The position numbers and the translations under genes were made by a program. The notes under the pieces are model-generated. The model was not told the origin of the DNA and made no database searches. It saw only the letters and a program-made list of their open reading frames with translations. Shown here in pieces: positions 1-7,655 of a DNA stretch of 47,003 nt (position 1 is the first letter of the stretch; each line of letters starts with the position of its first letter). The stretch covers positions 1 to 47,003 of the forward strand of contig JAAUZC010000031.1 of the NCBI GenBank assembly GCA_014804795.1. Reading direction: 5' to 3'. This stretch comes from Lachnospiraceae bacterium (GTDB lineage Bacteria; Bacillota; Clostridia; Lachnospirales; Lachnospiraceae).

Positions 1-674
1 ATACTCTATTTGTTGAATAAATTTATTTTCTTTAAAGCTAATTATTTGTTCATATATATTAGACAAAAATCCATCAAATTTTCTTTTCTTCTCCTCAGCA
101 GGAATATTACTTTTTAATATATCAAAAGAACTTCTAGTTTTTGTACTAATAACATTTTCTGATTCTAACCATGCAGGTTTGTTCCCTAATTCTGGTTTTT
201 CATTATTTCAATGCCATATAGTCTTTTGACCAACCTTTGATACTCTTCATCATAATTTTCTGGTTTAGATAAATCGAAATGAAGTAACCCCTTCAAATAA
301 ATTGGCTTGGGTATTTCTCCATTTTTTCCTCTTTCAAAGATAACTGGCAAAAATTTTTCTTGCTTAACTTGATTATATATTTCTGGAGAAATGATTTGCG
401 TTTCTGTTCCAACTCCACCACTTCGGTCATTAGATTTTTTTTCATATTGCGGATCAAGTAAAATTAACACATTGGTAATACTTGGATCTGTCACACTTTG
501 CTCCATAAAAGCATATGTATCATTTCCTTCTTTTAATGACCATTTATCTATTTCAACCTGTATCCCATCATTTACTAAATCTGCTGCTAAAGATAACACC
601 TTTTCTTGATATTCTTTCGAAGACCAGGCATAAGAAATAAAAACTTTAGGATTACTAATAGTTAATTTACTCAT
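1..674 (-). pseudogene. SEFIR/TIR-like domain protein, frameshifted, cut by window edge
   Basis: The N-terminal half reads as a SEFIR domain, a TIR-like fold used in bacterial immune signalling: KVFISYAW near residues 8-15, a conserved EIDKW at about 45, and the closing SLVKRLYG-like segment. I start it at 674 because GGAGG sits seven bases upstream; an in-frame start at 716 lacks such a site. The frame stops at 186-188 (TAG). A second frame takes over at once (KPELGNKPAWLESEN, continuing to base 1). SEFIR proteins usually read YG...KPELG at this point, so one base seems lost from the run of five T at 196-200. It lies 46 bases downstream of a GIY-YIG gene on the same strand, probably in one transcript. 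The frameshift could be a real mutation, a phase-variable tract, or an assembly error. Function in defence is inferred from the family. Confidence 0.75.
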
Positions 675-720
675 TTTGCACCTCCATAAAATCAAGTTTT
701 CAATGCTATGTATCAAGATG

Positions 721-1143
721 TTAATTAAAACCTAATTTCTTCATTTCATTTTGAATTTTATCAATTTTTTCATTTATATCAACCATATCATCATTATCTT
801 TTTTCTGTGTAAGTGGATTCATGGCACTTATATATTTTTTCTCTATACCTTCGTAATATAAATCTCGTTTACCTTCCCGTTTCTTTTCAATTCGCTCTAA
901 AATACTAAAGCGTAGAGTCAAATCATCCCTTGTAATATCGTTTGGATACAATCCAAAATAACTTGTATCTTTAAATAGTTCATAAAGATGTTCACTACAT
1001 CTTTCTATCATACATCCAGATTCTCCAATATATAATCGTATTGAATCTTCGCAATTATCCTGTAATAGTTCTATTAAATATATACCACCATTTATAGCCC
1101 TATTATCTAATCCTCTAATATTTTCAAAAAATTGTATTTTCAT
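721..1143 (-). CDS. GIY-YIG superfamily nuclease-like protein
   Basis: About 140 residues with a recognisable GIY-YIG layout: GGIYLIE near residue 18, then LYIGES followed by an R-x3-H spacing (MIERCSEHLYE), and a late MNPLTQ segment where family members carry NP-x-N. Enzymes of this fold cut DNA, so a nuclease role is likely but the substrate is unknown. The start at 1143 is chosen because GGTGGAG lies six bases upstream; a GTG at 1155 would place that site inside the gene. The C-terminal 25 residues are charged and probably helical. It follows a kptA 3' fragment and precedes the SEFIR gene, so GIY-YIG plus SEFIR may form a two-gene effector unit. Confidence 0.7.
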   Translation of the reverse strand: MKIQFFENIRGLDNRAINGGIYLIELLQDNCEDSIRLYIGESGCMIERCSEHLYELFKDTSYFGLYPNDITRDDLTLRFSILERIEKKREGKRDLYYEGIEKKYISAMNPLTQKKDNDDMVDINEKIDKIQNEMKKLGFN

Positions 1144-1176
1144 CACAATCTCCACCAGTAAATATTCCCAATAAAA

Positions 1177-1245
1177 TCAATCTTTAATTGCCTCAAATAC
1201 TTCACATCAACTTTCTTAGTCAACCACACCCCATTTTCAGACCAT
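1177..1245 (-). pseudogene. 3' fragment of kptA (RNA 2'-phosphotransferase)
   Basis: On the minus strand the sequence reads SENGVWLTKKVD then KYL/F-EAI-D, matching the last 20 or so residues of the intact KptA at 43141-43686. The match continues past the stop into the shared intergenic CCCAATAAAATCAATC. A single T is missing near the end relative to the intact copy, so the final codons are out of frame. No other part of kptA is visible upstream. This is a remnant of a second kptA that once preceded the GIY-YIG gene. Confidence 0.8.
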
Positions 1246-1339
1246 ACACGCAAGTGGCTATGTAACAGCCATTTTTTGCTGTATTATATCTATGAGACAT
1301 ATCGGAACTGTCTAAAATTGCACAACCTAAAAATGTATT

Positions 1340-1955
1340 TTAATTAATACGTGTTGTATTTGAATGAAAATTTACATATTTTAGCAAAATACATCCTTTA
1401 AATGCCAATTCACCTATCCACGATACGCTTGATGGTATTTCAACATATTCCAGACTTTTACATCCACTAAATACTTGTGGCATAATATAAGGTGTCCCTT
1501 CTGGAAGCCTAATTTCTTTTAGTGATATACAACCACAAAAAGCACCATTATGTATAATAACACCTTTGTTGCTGAATACCACTTCTGAAAGGTTCGTACA
1601 TCGTGAAAATGCATTGTCCTCTATTAACATTACATTAGAGATGATAATCTTTTTAATATAATTGTTATCTTTAAATGCACCATAGCAAATGGTATCTATA
1701 TAACTAGGTACTTCTACTATTTCCGCAGTACCTTTATACAATAAGTCTCTGCCCTTTTGTTTCAAAATCATTTGTTGCAGATAATCCAATTATATTAACT
1801 GTTTGAGCCGATATGTTATTAGTGACACCATAGTTGCTTATTGCCTTTTCTGTTATAAAAGCAGTACCACAATATTTACATATACCTGCTTCTTTTGTAT
1901 CGTCTACCTCAATATTTACTCCACACTGAGTACATTTCGCTGCTACTAACGGCAT
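1340..1955 (-). pseudogene. Zinc-ribbon plus BspA-type leucine-rich repeat protein, frameshifted
   Basis: The 5' part (1734-1955, GGGAGG eight bases before the ATG) encodes a zinc ribbon with CTQCG and CKYCG pairs. The 3' part (1340-1789, another frame) encodes LRR_5/BspA-type repeats: four or so units with AFxGCxSLxEIxLPxG. The frames overlap around 1735-1789, and the second has no good start (TTG, no Shine-Dalgarno). The simplest reading is one gene broken by an indel near 1785. Zinc ribbon plus LRR_5 fusions are common in gut Firmicutes and usually longer, so the C-terminus may also be truncated. Function unknown, possibly protein binding. Confidence 0.65.
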
Positions 1956-2140
1956 AACAAAATCCTCCCATCAAATATTTGCATACATTATATCTCATAA
2001 GAGGATTATTTTCCACAAAATTTATCAGCCAATAAAACTTAGATTTCATTTATAAATATAATTTTATTCTTCATTGATAATTTTCAGTCAACATTTCAAT
2101 TAAAATTATAATTCCCATCACTTTCCCACTTAATTCAATT

Positions 2141-2767
2141 TCACTCATCTATATCCACCGAATGCCATTCACCATAATCTGTATCAGATGTAATTCCGCT
2201 AGTTGCCGTTACAACAACATCATAGTATCCATTATAAGTATCATTAATAAACCATCTTTTGCCCTGAAAAACAATCACTCCGTCTGCCCATGGACCACTA
2301 AATATACCTTCATCTTTAAAGCCAGACTCATATACCACCACACCTTCACCACTCCGACTTCCACGATTAAATCCGCCCTCATAATAAAGTGCCTTATAGG
2401 CCTGCCCTTCTACATTCAGGGAATAATATTGTCCGTCTGCAAATCCATAATATGTTAATCTTCCATACCCCTGTGGCATGCCATCCTTCCAAAAGCCATA
2501 GTAATATCCTTCTACATATGGAGTTGGCTTATACTCAACAGGTGCAAATGGAAATATGTATTTTGTAATTGGCAATGTCGGGTATAAAGAAATAATAGTT
2601 ACAAGGATTCCTAAAATATCTTTTATCAGCCCCCAAATATCATCACGTTTTCTGTTTTTATGTTTAAATGCTTTTTTTAAAAGATGTATTATAATTAAAA
2701 TTTGAATAATAACTAAAAGCCAACTCAACCATGTAGGCAAACTAAACAAAAATCCCATTGTATTCAT
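2141..2767 (-). CDS. Membrane-anchored MORN-repeat protein
   Basis: Two hydrophobic stretches (about residues 5-28 and 48-62, separated by a basic KKAFKHKNRKR loop) suggest a membrane hairpin. The C-terminal half carries MORN-like units: GYYYGFWKDGMPQGYGRLTY, then YEGGFNRGSRSGEGVVVY, then a degenerate third around GIFSGPWADGVIVF. MORN repeats are lipid or protein binding modules; no enzyme domain is visible. The start at 2767 has AAGGAG about 11 bases upstream; an in-frame ATG at 2800 has none. It stands alone in a decayed region. Function unknown. Confidence 0.7.
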   Translation of the reverse strand: MNTMGFLFSLPTWLSWLLVIIQILIIIHLLKKAFKHKNRKRDDIWGLIKDILGILVTIISLYPTLPITKYIFPFAPVEYKPTPYVEGYYYGFWKDGMPQGYGRLTYYGFADGQYYSLNVEGQAYKALYYEGGFNRGSRSGEGVVVYESGFKDEGIFSGPWADGVIVFQGKRWFINDTYNGYYDVVVTATSGITSDTDYGEWHSVDIDE

Positions 2768-2884
2768 ATCCCTCAATTCTCCTTGCTTAACCAGGATCAT
2801 TAACGGTTCTATCTTTAGTACTTACTCACTTTTTGAAAAATACTATAAGCTTTATTTCCTTATTGAAACAATTATTTCAACACT

Positions 2885-3076
2885 TTAAATTTTCTTACCA
2901 CCAAAGTTTTCCTTTGTCAATTTTCTTCCACATTCAGGACAATGTTTAAACCTATTTTCAGCATTACACTGACTTAAATGTCCAGCAAGACTGATTCCAT
3001 ATTCGCCAAAATTATTTGTAATCAAAACTTTTCTAAAATCAAACCCACTTCCTCACAATTTGCAATTATTTTCCAT
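2885..3076 (-). pseudogene. Small zinc-ribbon protein with internal stop
   Basis: A reading frame starts at 3076 after GGAGG, encodes MENNCKL, meets TGA at codon 8, then stays open and ends in a zinc-ribbon half CPECGRKL. Such small proteins with an N-terminal Cys pair and a C-terminal CPxCGRxL are common in phages and integrative elements. The early Cys pair is damaged, so the gene is probably dead, unless reinitiation yields a shortened product. Confidence 0.5.
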
Positions 3077-3111
3077 TCTATTTTCCTCCCAATAAAATAA
3101 TCCTGTTATAT

Positions 3112-3282
3112 TTAAGCCAATCTTCTTAATTTATTTTTTTGTATAAATTTCCTCTCTGTCTCAATAATCTTATTATATTCTACCTCAGGCATAACACATG
3201 TTGTTTTATTCATTATAACAGTTGCCATCACCCTTCCGCAACATTCAAATTCATTAATCAGTTTGTATGTATTCTTGTTCAT
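3112..3282 (-). CDS. Small hypothetical protein, 56 residues
   Basis: An intact short frame begins MNKNTYKLINEFECC and ends KLRRLA, with an AAGGATG-type ribosome site just upstream of the ATG at 3282. It has adjacent cysteines near residue 14 and a basic C-terminus. I do not recognise the family. It sits directly upstream of the broken zinc-ribbon gene and downstream of a terminator-like hairpin. It resembles the small accessory genes of mobile elements, but this is inferred from context only. Confidence 0.5.
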   Translation of the reverse strand: MNKNTYKLINEFECCGRVMATVIMNKTTCVMPEVEYNKIIETERKFIQKNKLRRLA

Positions 3283-3320
3283 AATTTCATCCTTCTTTTC
3301 TTATTTTTTCCACTATAAAA

Positions 3321-3344
3321 GCCACCGGATTATTCTCCAGTGGC
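3321..3344 (-). terminator. Terminator-like hairpin
   Basis: GCCACCGG and CCAGTGGC pair with one mismatch around an eight-base loop, followed on the minus strand by TTTTATAG. It would end transcription coming from the small membrane-protein frame at 3369-3575. Confidence 0.5.
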
Positions 3345-3368
3345 CTTTACCTATTTCCATTTACTTTT

Positions 3369-3575
3369 TTATTTCTTTTTAACATAATATCCGCCATTAT
3401 TTGATTTCCGCATTACATCCATTTTAGATTTTCCACTTGCGAAATCTCGATTCATTGCTGCCTAATCTGTCTCATATCTCTCTGGGGGAAGACCGTTACT
3501 AAATTTATGATCTGTAATGATTCCAGGTAAAACAAATACACAAAAAAGAAAAATTACAGTAAGAATAATTTCCAT
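3369..3575 (-). pseudogene. Small single-pass membrane protein with in-frame TAG
   Basis: Starting at 3575 (AAAGGTG site upstream) the frame encodes a hydrophobic N-terminus (IILTVIFLFCVFVLPGIIT) and then GLPPERYETD before a TAG. It continues in frame to a basic C-terminus ending GGYYVKKK. A single C-to-T change of a CAG codon would explain the stop. Either the 37-residue membrane peptide is made alone or the gene is dead. Family not recognised. Confidence 0.45.
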
Positions 3576-3738
3576 ATTTTCACCTTTCTGCCTACTATGT
3601 AGGACTTTGATTCCGTTGTTGTTATTGTTACTATATCACTATTTGTGTCCAATAATCAGGACTTGAAAGGTAGATTTCAAAGATTATATCTAATTTGAGT
3701 CAACTGTGTAATCATTCTTGCAAAGAATTTTTTAGCTG

Positions 3739-3950
3739 TCATTTTATCATCACCATCCAGTTAATTCTTGCAGAATGAATTGCTTCTGCTAATTCCCAAA
3801 TTGATTTTTATTCTTTGCTCGCTTCCTGATTTAATACAGCATAACATGCTGCATCAATAATTAACTCTGTCTATCATCCATCGCTTTTGCTCTCATATCC
3901 ATAAATTTTTTCTCTCTTTCCAATAAATGAAATGCAATTTTACTTGTATA
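3739..3950 (-). pseudogene. Decayed gene remnant
   Basis: Within the otherwise gene-free stretch 3576-4121, one minus-strand frame contains a recognisable protein-like tail (ELIIDAACYAVLNQEASKE, stop, then WELAEAIHSARINWMV). It is broken by at least one stop and a frame change near 3865. No family recognised. The rest of the stretch shows no supportable gene. Confidence 0.35.
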
Positions 3951-4121
3951 ATTCTTTTATACAGCAAATAAAGACATGATACTTTCAAGTAAAAAAGAAA
4001 GCAAGTTCAAATTATAACTTACTTTCTTTCAATAATCAGTATATTACCTTATATTGAATAACTTATCACATTTTGCACATAATACTCTTGAGGTGAATTA
4101 CCCAGTAGAATCTGGGAGAAA

Positions 4122-4159
4122 GTAAAATCCAATCACTTTCTAACATGATTGGATTTTAC
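4122..4159 (+). repeat. Perfect 14-bp inverted repeat upstream of small gene
   Basis: GTAAAATCCAATCA at 4122-4135 pairs perfectly with 4146-4159 around a ten-base loop, only eight bases before the ATG of the 48-residue gene. A smaller CCCAG/CTGGG hairpin lies at 4101-4116. The large stem would occupy the 5' leader and could control translation or act as an attenuator. No ribosome site is visible between the stem and the ATG. Confidence 0.5.
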
Positions 4160-4167
4160 GTGAGATT

Positions 4168-4314
4168 ATGGATAAGAAGACTCAGGAACAGATCCAAGAA
4201 CAAGAAAATCATGATAAATTTAATAGCATAACCCAAAAGGTTACACCAGAGAATCAGAAGCAGACACACAATTCCATAAAAGAAGGCATACAGCCGATCA
4301 ATCAAAAAAGATAG
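4168..4314 (+). CDS. Small charged protein, 48 residues
   Basis: An intact plus-strand frame encodes a very Gln/Lys/Glu-rich peptide (begins MDKKTQEQIQEQENHDKF, ends GIQPINQKR). It has no cysteines and no membrane segment. It is flanked by a 14-bp inverted repeat before and a hairpin terminator after, so it looks like a self-contained transcription unit. Composition resembles small genes of conjugative elements; function not recognised. Confidence 0.5.
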   Translation: MDKKTQEQIQEQENHDKFNSITQKVTPENQKQTHNSIKEGIQPINQKR

Positions 4315-4343
4315 AGCCGCCGCTTTGGTGACTCTATTTTCGT
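4313..4343 (+). terminator. Terminator after the 48-residue gene
   Basis: AGAGCCGCC pairs imperfectly with GGTGACTCT around a short loop and is followed by ATTTTCG. It overlaps the stop codon of the upstream small gene. Confidence 0.5.
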
Positions 4344-4355
4344 ATTAGTTAATGT

Positions 4356-4574
4356 TTACCTGCGGTTCTGCTTCTTCTGATACATTTCATTTACAGATTC
4401 AGTCAAAATTGATCTGGAATGTTTATCAGGATTATTGTTACGGTTTTTCTTAGTAAGATAATATTTTCGTGACTCTGTCCAGTATTTATTGGATTTTAAC
4501 CATTCAATATTTTTATCCAAGTTTTTCAAAGAGGAACTGGATGCCTTTTCCTGTTGCTTATATGCCTTTATCCA
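4356..4574 (-). pseudogene. C-terminal fragment of an unidentified basic protein
   Basis: A 72-codon open stretch without a usable start encodes a strongly basic, helical tail (KAYKQQEKASSSSLKNLDKN ... ESVNEMYQKKQNRR). Just upstream another frame (EWEYRRKYSFLSASG) probably belongs to the same gene, separated by a frameshift near 4575. The style recalls C-termini of mobilisation or replication proteins from conjugative elements. That is an impression, not a match. Confidence 0.4.
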
Positions 4575-4671
4575 GAAGCTGAGAGAAAGCTGTATTTTCT
4601 ACGATACTCCCATTCCAAAAAAGTTTTCTAATATGAACTGGAATCATAAGAATATGCCCTCATATCTGCAT

Positions 4672-4715
4672 TAAAAAAAATTATCTACTTCTTAATCGGA
4701 TAGATAATCTTTTTT
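4672..4715. terminator. Bidirectional terminator-like hairpin
   Basis: ATTATCTA at 4680-4687 pairs with TAGATAAT at 4701-4708. The stem is flanked by eight A on the left and six T on the right, the usual form of a terminator working in both directions. Confidence 0.6.
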
Positions 4716-4745
4716 GATTTCAGTTTATCGGTAAAAATATAAGTT

Positions 4746-4771
4746 AAGGTCTTGGAATTTTCCAAGACCTT
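4746..4771. terminator. Terminator of lipoprotein gene
   Basis: AAGGTCTTGGA and TCCAAGACCTT form a perfect 11-bp stem with a four-base loop, twelve bases beyond the stop of the lipoprotein gene at 4783-5658. Confidence 0.75.
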
Positions 4772-4782
4772 TTCTATGTTGT

Positions 4783-5658
4783 TCAATCTGCCCATTCTGT
4801 AATATAGACAGCATTTTCATCACTACCTGTTATTTCAAGATAAAAGTTCGTCCAAGGATTACCAACACTATCTCCCATTGCGGCAGATTCCAAATTAGCG
4901 GCAGCACTACGCTCAGGCTGACCTTTCTCAAGGTATATCCATCCTGTACCCCAACTGCCACCATTCTTTAAAGAAGGATCCCAAGTCATTCCACCTGCTT
5001 CCATCAAAGAACGATACACTGCAATCGCTTCCTCAGGAGTATATTTATCACTGGAAGAAACTGTTTCTACAGGTGTCTCTTCGGTAGATGTATTTTCCAC
5101 AGGTGCTTCATTTGCAACTGTCTGATTATCTGCAACTTCCTGAACATCTGTATTTCCACTATTATCATCTTTTAATACAGCTACTTTCTCGAAGTCTTCT
5201 GCTTTTACTAAAAAAGAAGATTGTGCAAAAGGTACGACAATCCAATCTCCGACCTTTCCAACAGAATGAATTTCAATATCAGGTTTTGTATATCCCGCAT
5301 AGGTAAAGTAATAAGAATAAATATCTGTGCTTTCGGTAAAGATAAATGGACCACGAATTGTTTCTTTATTACTAAAATCTATCTCCGTTCCATCTCCAGT
5401 ATCAATTTCTTTGCAAACGAAAATATCTCTTTGCTCGATATATTCATCTTCATCTTCGTTTTCATTTACAGAAGCCTCTTCCGCATCAGGTTCATCTAAG
5501 ATACCCTCTTTCGTACTCTCAGGCTGCTCTACTCCTTCTACAACATTATCTTGTGTAATTTCCTGAATGACAGGTTTTTCCTGCTCATCATTTCCACAAC
5601 CAATAAGGGAAAACATAAATACTGTAGCTAAAATCACACTCATAATCTTTTTCTTCAT
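4783..5658 (-). CDS. Putative lipoprotein, tandem paralogue A
   Basis: Starts MKKKIMSVILATVFMFSLIGCG, a signal peptide with an LIGC lipobox, so it should be lipid-anchored outside the membrane. AGGAG lies seven bases before the ATG at 5658 (a start two codons earlier would overlap it). An acidic linker follows to about residue 75. A middle domain holds YTKPDIEIHSVGKVGDW and FLVKAEDFEKV, then a Thr/Val/Glu-rich linker, then a C-terminal segment SSDKYTPEEAIAVYRSLMEAG with a Trp-rich end. The middle domain is shared with the neighbour at 5737-6531. Function unknown; an extracellular binding or sensing role is a guess. Confidence 0.75.
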   Translation of the reverse strand: MKKKIMSVILATVFMFSLIGCGNDEQEKPVIQEITQDNVVEGVEQPESTKEGILDEPDAEEASVNENEDEDEYIEQRDIFVCKEIDTGDGTEIDFSNKETIRGPFIFTESTDIYSYYFTYAGYTKPDIEIHSVGKVGDWIVVPFAQSSFLVKAEDFEKVAVLKDDNSGNTDVQEVADNQTVANEAPVENTSTEETPVETVSSSDKYTPEEAIAVYRSLMEAGGMTWDPSLKNGGSWGTGWIYLEKGQPERSAAANLESAAMGDSVGNPWTNFYLEITGSDENAVYITEWAD

Positions 5659-5694
5659 ATACATTCTCCTATCAAATTAACAAATTTCCTTTAA

Positions 5695-5730
5695 CACAAA
5701 AGCAATCTGTCTCGGCAGATTGCTTTTGTG
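5695..5730 (-). terminator. Terminator between the two lipoproteins
   Basis: CACAAAAGCAATCTG and its exact complement form a 15-bp stem with the loop TCTCGG, six bases after the stop of the gene at 5737-6531. It separates the paralogues into largely independent transcripts. Confidence 0.8.
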
Positions 5731-5736
5731 CTAATT

Positions 5737-6531
5737 TTACTGTGGTAATTCTTTTAAATTTTTATAATAAAATTTAAAATTTAGATAACCATCGCCATAG
5801 TCTTTATCTTCAAGTACAATACAATAAGTAGCATAATGAGACATTTCGTTTGAAATATACATCTGTCCAATCCAGTCCTCTAAGTTCTCACAATCTTTTG
5901 GAATAGAAAATTCAATATATTCCATATCTCCAGAAGGTGAATCCAATAATTCATACTCTATTTCTAATTTAGTAACAAGTTCTGTAAATACCTGTTTTAC
6001 ATCATCAGCGGTTACAGCAATTTCTTCTTTAGGTTCTATTCCTGTAGCAGCAATAAAATCATCTGCCTTTGCAAGAACAAATTTTTCATCTCCATCTACA
6101 TCAAATCGCAGACAATACCATTCTTCATTACAGGAATTTACATACACCTCAATATTGGGTTTTGTATAGCTCATCAATGCACCTACTGTAGGAGCATAAA
6201 TATTGATGGATTTATTTAAAGTATAGGTATTTCCATCAACACTTAGAGCATTCATATCCATTTCTGTTGCATCCGTCATATCTAATGAATCTCTCATATA
6301 GAATAATTCGTATTCTGTGTATGTTGCCTCTTCCTGTGGCTCTTCAATAACTTCCGTTTCGGTAATTTCCTCCTCTTCAATTATTGCTTCATTTTCAGTA
6401 TCTTCTTCTGCAACAATGATTGTCTCTCCATCTACTACCTCATCATCTGTAGCCTTTGCCTGTGTCCCGCAACCTGCAAGGGATACCATGATCAATACTG
6501 TCACTAAAATTCCTAACACTCTGTTTTTCAT
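5737..6531 (-). CDS. Putative lipoprotein, tandem paralogue B
   Basis: Begins MKNRVLGILVTVLIMVSLAGCG, a typical lipoprotein signal with LAGC box, behind a strong GAGGAGGAAGAGG site. A very acidic stretch (residues 25-75, mostly Glu, Thr, Ile) forms a linker. Then comes the same domain as the neighbour: NIYAPTVGALMSYTKPNIEV ... WYCLRF ... FVLAKADDF. The C-terminus is different from paralogue A (ends YKNLKELPQ). Probably arose by duplication with divergence of the C-terminal domain. Function unknown. Confidence 0.75.
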   Translation of the reverse strand: MKNRVLGILVTVLIMVSLAGCGTQAKATDDEVVDGETIIVAEEDTENEAIIEEEEITETEVIEEPQEEATYTEYELFYMRDSLDMTDATEMDMNALSVDGNTYTLNKSINIYAPTVGALMSYTKPNIEVYVNSCNEEWYCLRFDVDGDEKFVLAKADDFIAATGIEPKEEIAVTADDVKQVFTELVTKLEIEYELLDSPSGDMEYIEFSIPKDCENLEDWIGQMYISNEMSHYATYCIVLEDKDYGDGYLNFKFYYKNLKELPQ

Positions 6532-6730
6532 TCCTCTTCCTCCTCATTTACAAGATAATCACCTTATCCTATAATATTGTATTTTGTGTGGGCTGTGTTT
6601 TTAATCATAAATACTCGGAAATCCGCTTATTAAGAGTTACATATTGCCCCTATTTCTTCTATATTATAGCGTACTTCCCTCCCCTGTGCAAGGTTTATAT
6701 TCAACATATAACCCCTATCAAATATAATGA

Positions 6731-6766
6731 ATGTTCAATATTTAATACAGATATTAGAATGAACAT
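6731..6766. promoter_or_regulatory. Inverted repeat upstream of XRE gene, possible operator
   Basis: ATGTTCA at 6731-6737 and TGAACAT at 6760-6766 are exact complements spaced by 22 bases, about 40 bases before the XRE gene. Small XRE regulators often bind such sites near their own promoter. The region is AT-rich and no convincing -35/-10 pair could be fixed. Confidence 0.35.
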
Positions 6767-6804
6767 ATATACATTGGGAACTCTATCAGAAAAGGAGTTT
6801 ATGC

Positions 6805-7113
6805 ATGATTTCATATGAAAATTTATGGAGCACTATGAAAAAGTGCGGCATTACAAAATATCAGCTTATCTATCATTGGGGAATATCATCTAACACACTT
6901 AGAAGGATGGGGCACGGAGAGCCCATTAGCTCAAATACTCTCAATGATCTCTGTTTGATTTTAAATTGCAAAGTAGAGGACATACTGCAATTTACTGCAA
7001 CAGAAGAAGAAATAACCGCAATCAATGAGCGAAAAGAGGAAATCATCAATTTCCAGAGAAAAAAGCGAATCGCCGCCACCCGTAAAACGGGTGGTTCGGG
7101 ATGCGGGCTATAA
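6805..7113 (+). CDS. XRE-family DNA-binding regulator with IS-derived tail
   Basis: A Cro/C1-type helix-turn-helix spans about residues 5-65: LWSTMKKCGITKYQLIYHWG, ISSNTLRRMGHGEPISSNTL, LCLILNCKVEDILQF. GGAG sits seven bases before the ATG. A charged helix follows to about residue 90. The last 15 or so residues (TRKTGGSGCGL) are encoded by the hairpin end of the IS200 that begins around 7072, so the original C-terminus was replaced by the insertion. The DNA-binding part is intact and the protein may still work. Confidence 0.8.
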   Translation: MISYENLWSTMKKCGITKYQLIYHWGISSNTLRRMGHGEPISSNTLNDLCLILNCKVEDILQFTATEEEITAINERKEEIINFQRKKRIAATRKTGGSGCGL

Positions 7114-7560
7114 GCCCGCTCTACCTGCCGCGCCTCGAGATGCTGGCTTTCTCTTTTGACTCGTTGCCGCCCCTTAAGGGGCTTTTGTACTACTTCGACT
7201 CTCAACCCTTAAAAGGGTCTTCGTATTCTTTCGCGCTCAATTTATCCTGCATGATATCGTGTTTTTCTTGTTCTTCGATATATTTCTTTATTGTCGCTTC
7301 ATTCAGTCCCACTGTACTCACATAATATCCTTCTGACCAGAAATGTCTGTTTCCAAACTTATGCTTCAAGTTTGCATGTCTGTCGAATATCATCAGGGCA
7401 CTTTTTCCTTTCAGATATCCCATAAACGACGATACACTGTATTTCGGCGGTATGCTTACCAGCATGTGGATATGGTCCGCCATCAGATGCCCCTCGATTA
7501 TCTCTACTCCTTTATAGGCACATTATTGTTTCACATGATTCCATTTTTCGAAACTCGAAA
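7072..7560 (-). mobile_element. Truncated IS200-type element
   Basis: The end near 7072 shows the stacked hairpins of IS200: CCACCCGT/ACGGGTGG, GCGGGC/GCCCGC, GCCCC/GGGGC, ACCCTT/AAGGGT. The transposase gene is on the minus strand and lacks its first third, and the opposite end of the element is absent before the terminator at 7601. It is a dead copy. Confidence 0.75.
7202..7522 (-). pseudogene. tnpA: IS200 transposase, N-terminally truncated
   Basis: Reads YKGVEIIEGHLMADHIHM, then VSIPPKYSVSSFMGYLKGKS, then YYVSTVGLNEATIKKYIEEQ, the Y1 transposase with its HxH (HIH) motif and the catalytic Tyr region. The frame opens only from about codon 60 of the usual 150-residue protein; upstream sequence no longer matches. 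Proteins of this family cut and rejoin single-stranded DNA at the hairpin ends. This copy is probably inactive. Confidence 0.8.
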
Positions 7561-7600
7561 AACTATATCATGCTCAACAGGCTAAATCCCATAAAAAAAA

Positions 7601-7639
7601 GAGGGCTTAACAAGCCACATAACGACTTGTCAAACCCTC
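7601..7639 (-). terminator. Terminator of GGGtGRT operon
   Basis: GAGGGCTTAACAAG at 7601-7614 pairs with 7626-7639 (one mismatch) and on the minus strand is followed by eight T. It lies 16 bases after the stop at 7656. Confidence 0.8.
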
Positions 7640-7655
7640 GAAAAATCAGTATTCT

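Noticed and set aside
3683-3745. 21-codon frame starting MTAKKFFARMITQ
   Set aside because: Lies in the decayed region, overlaps a remnant frame, and cannot be supported alone.
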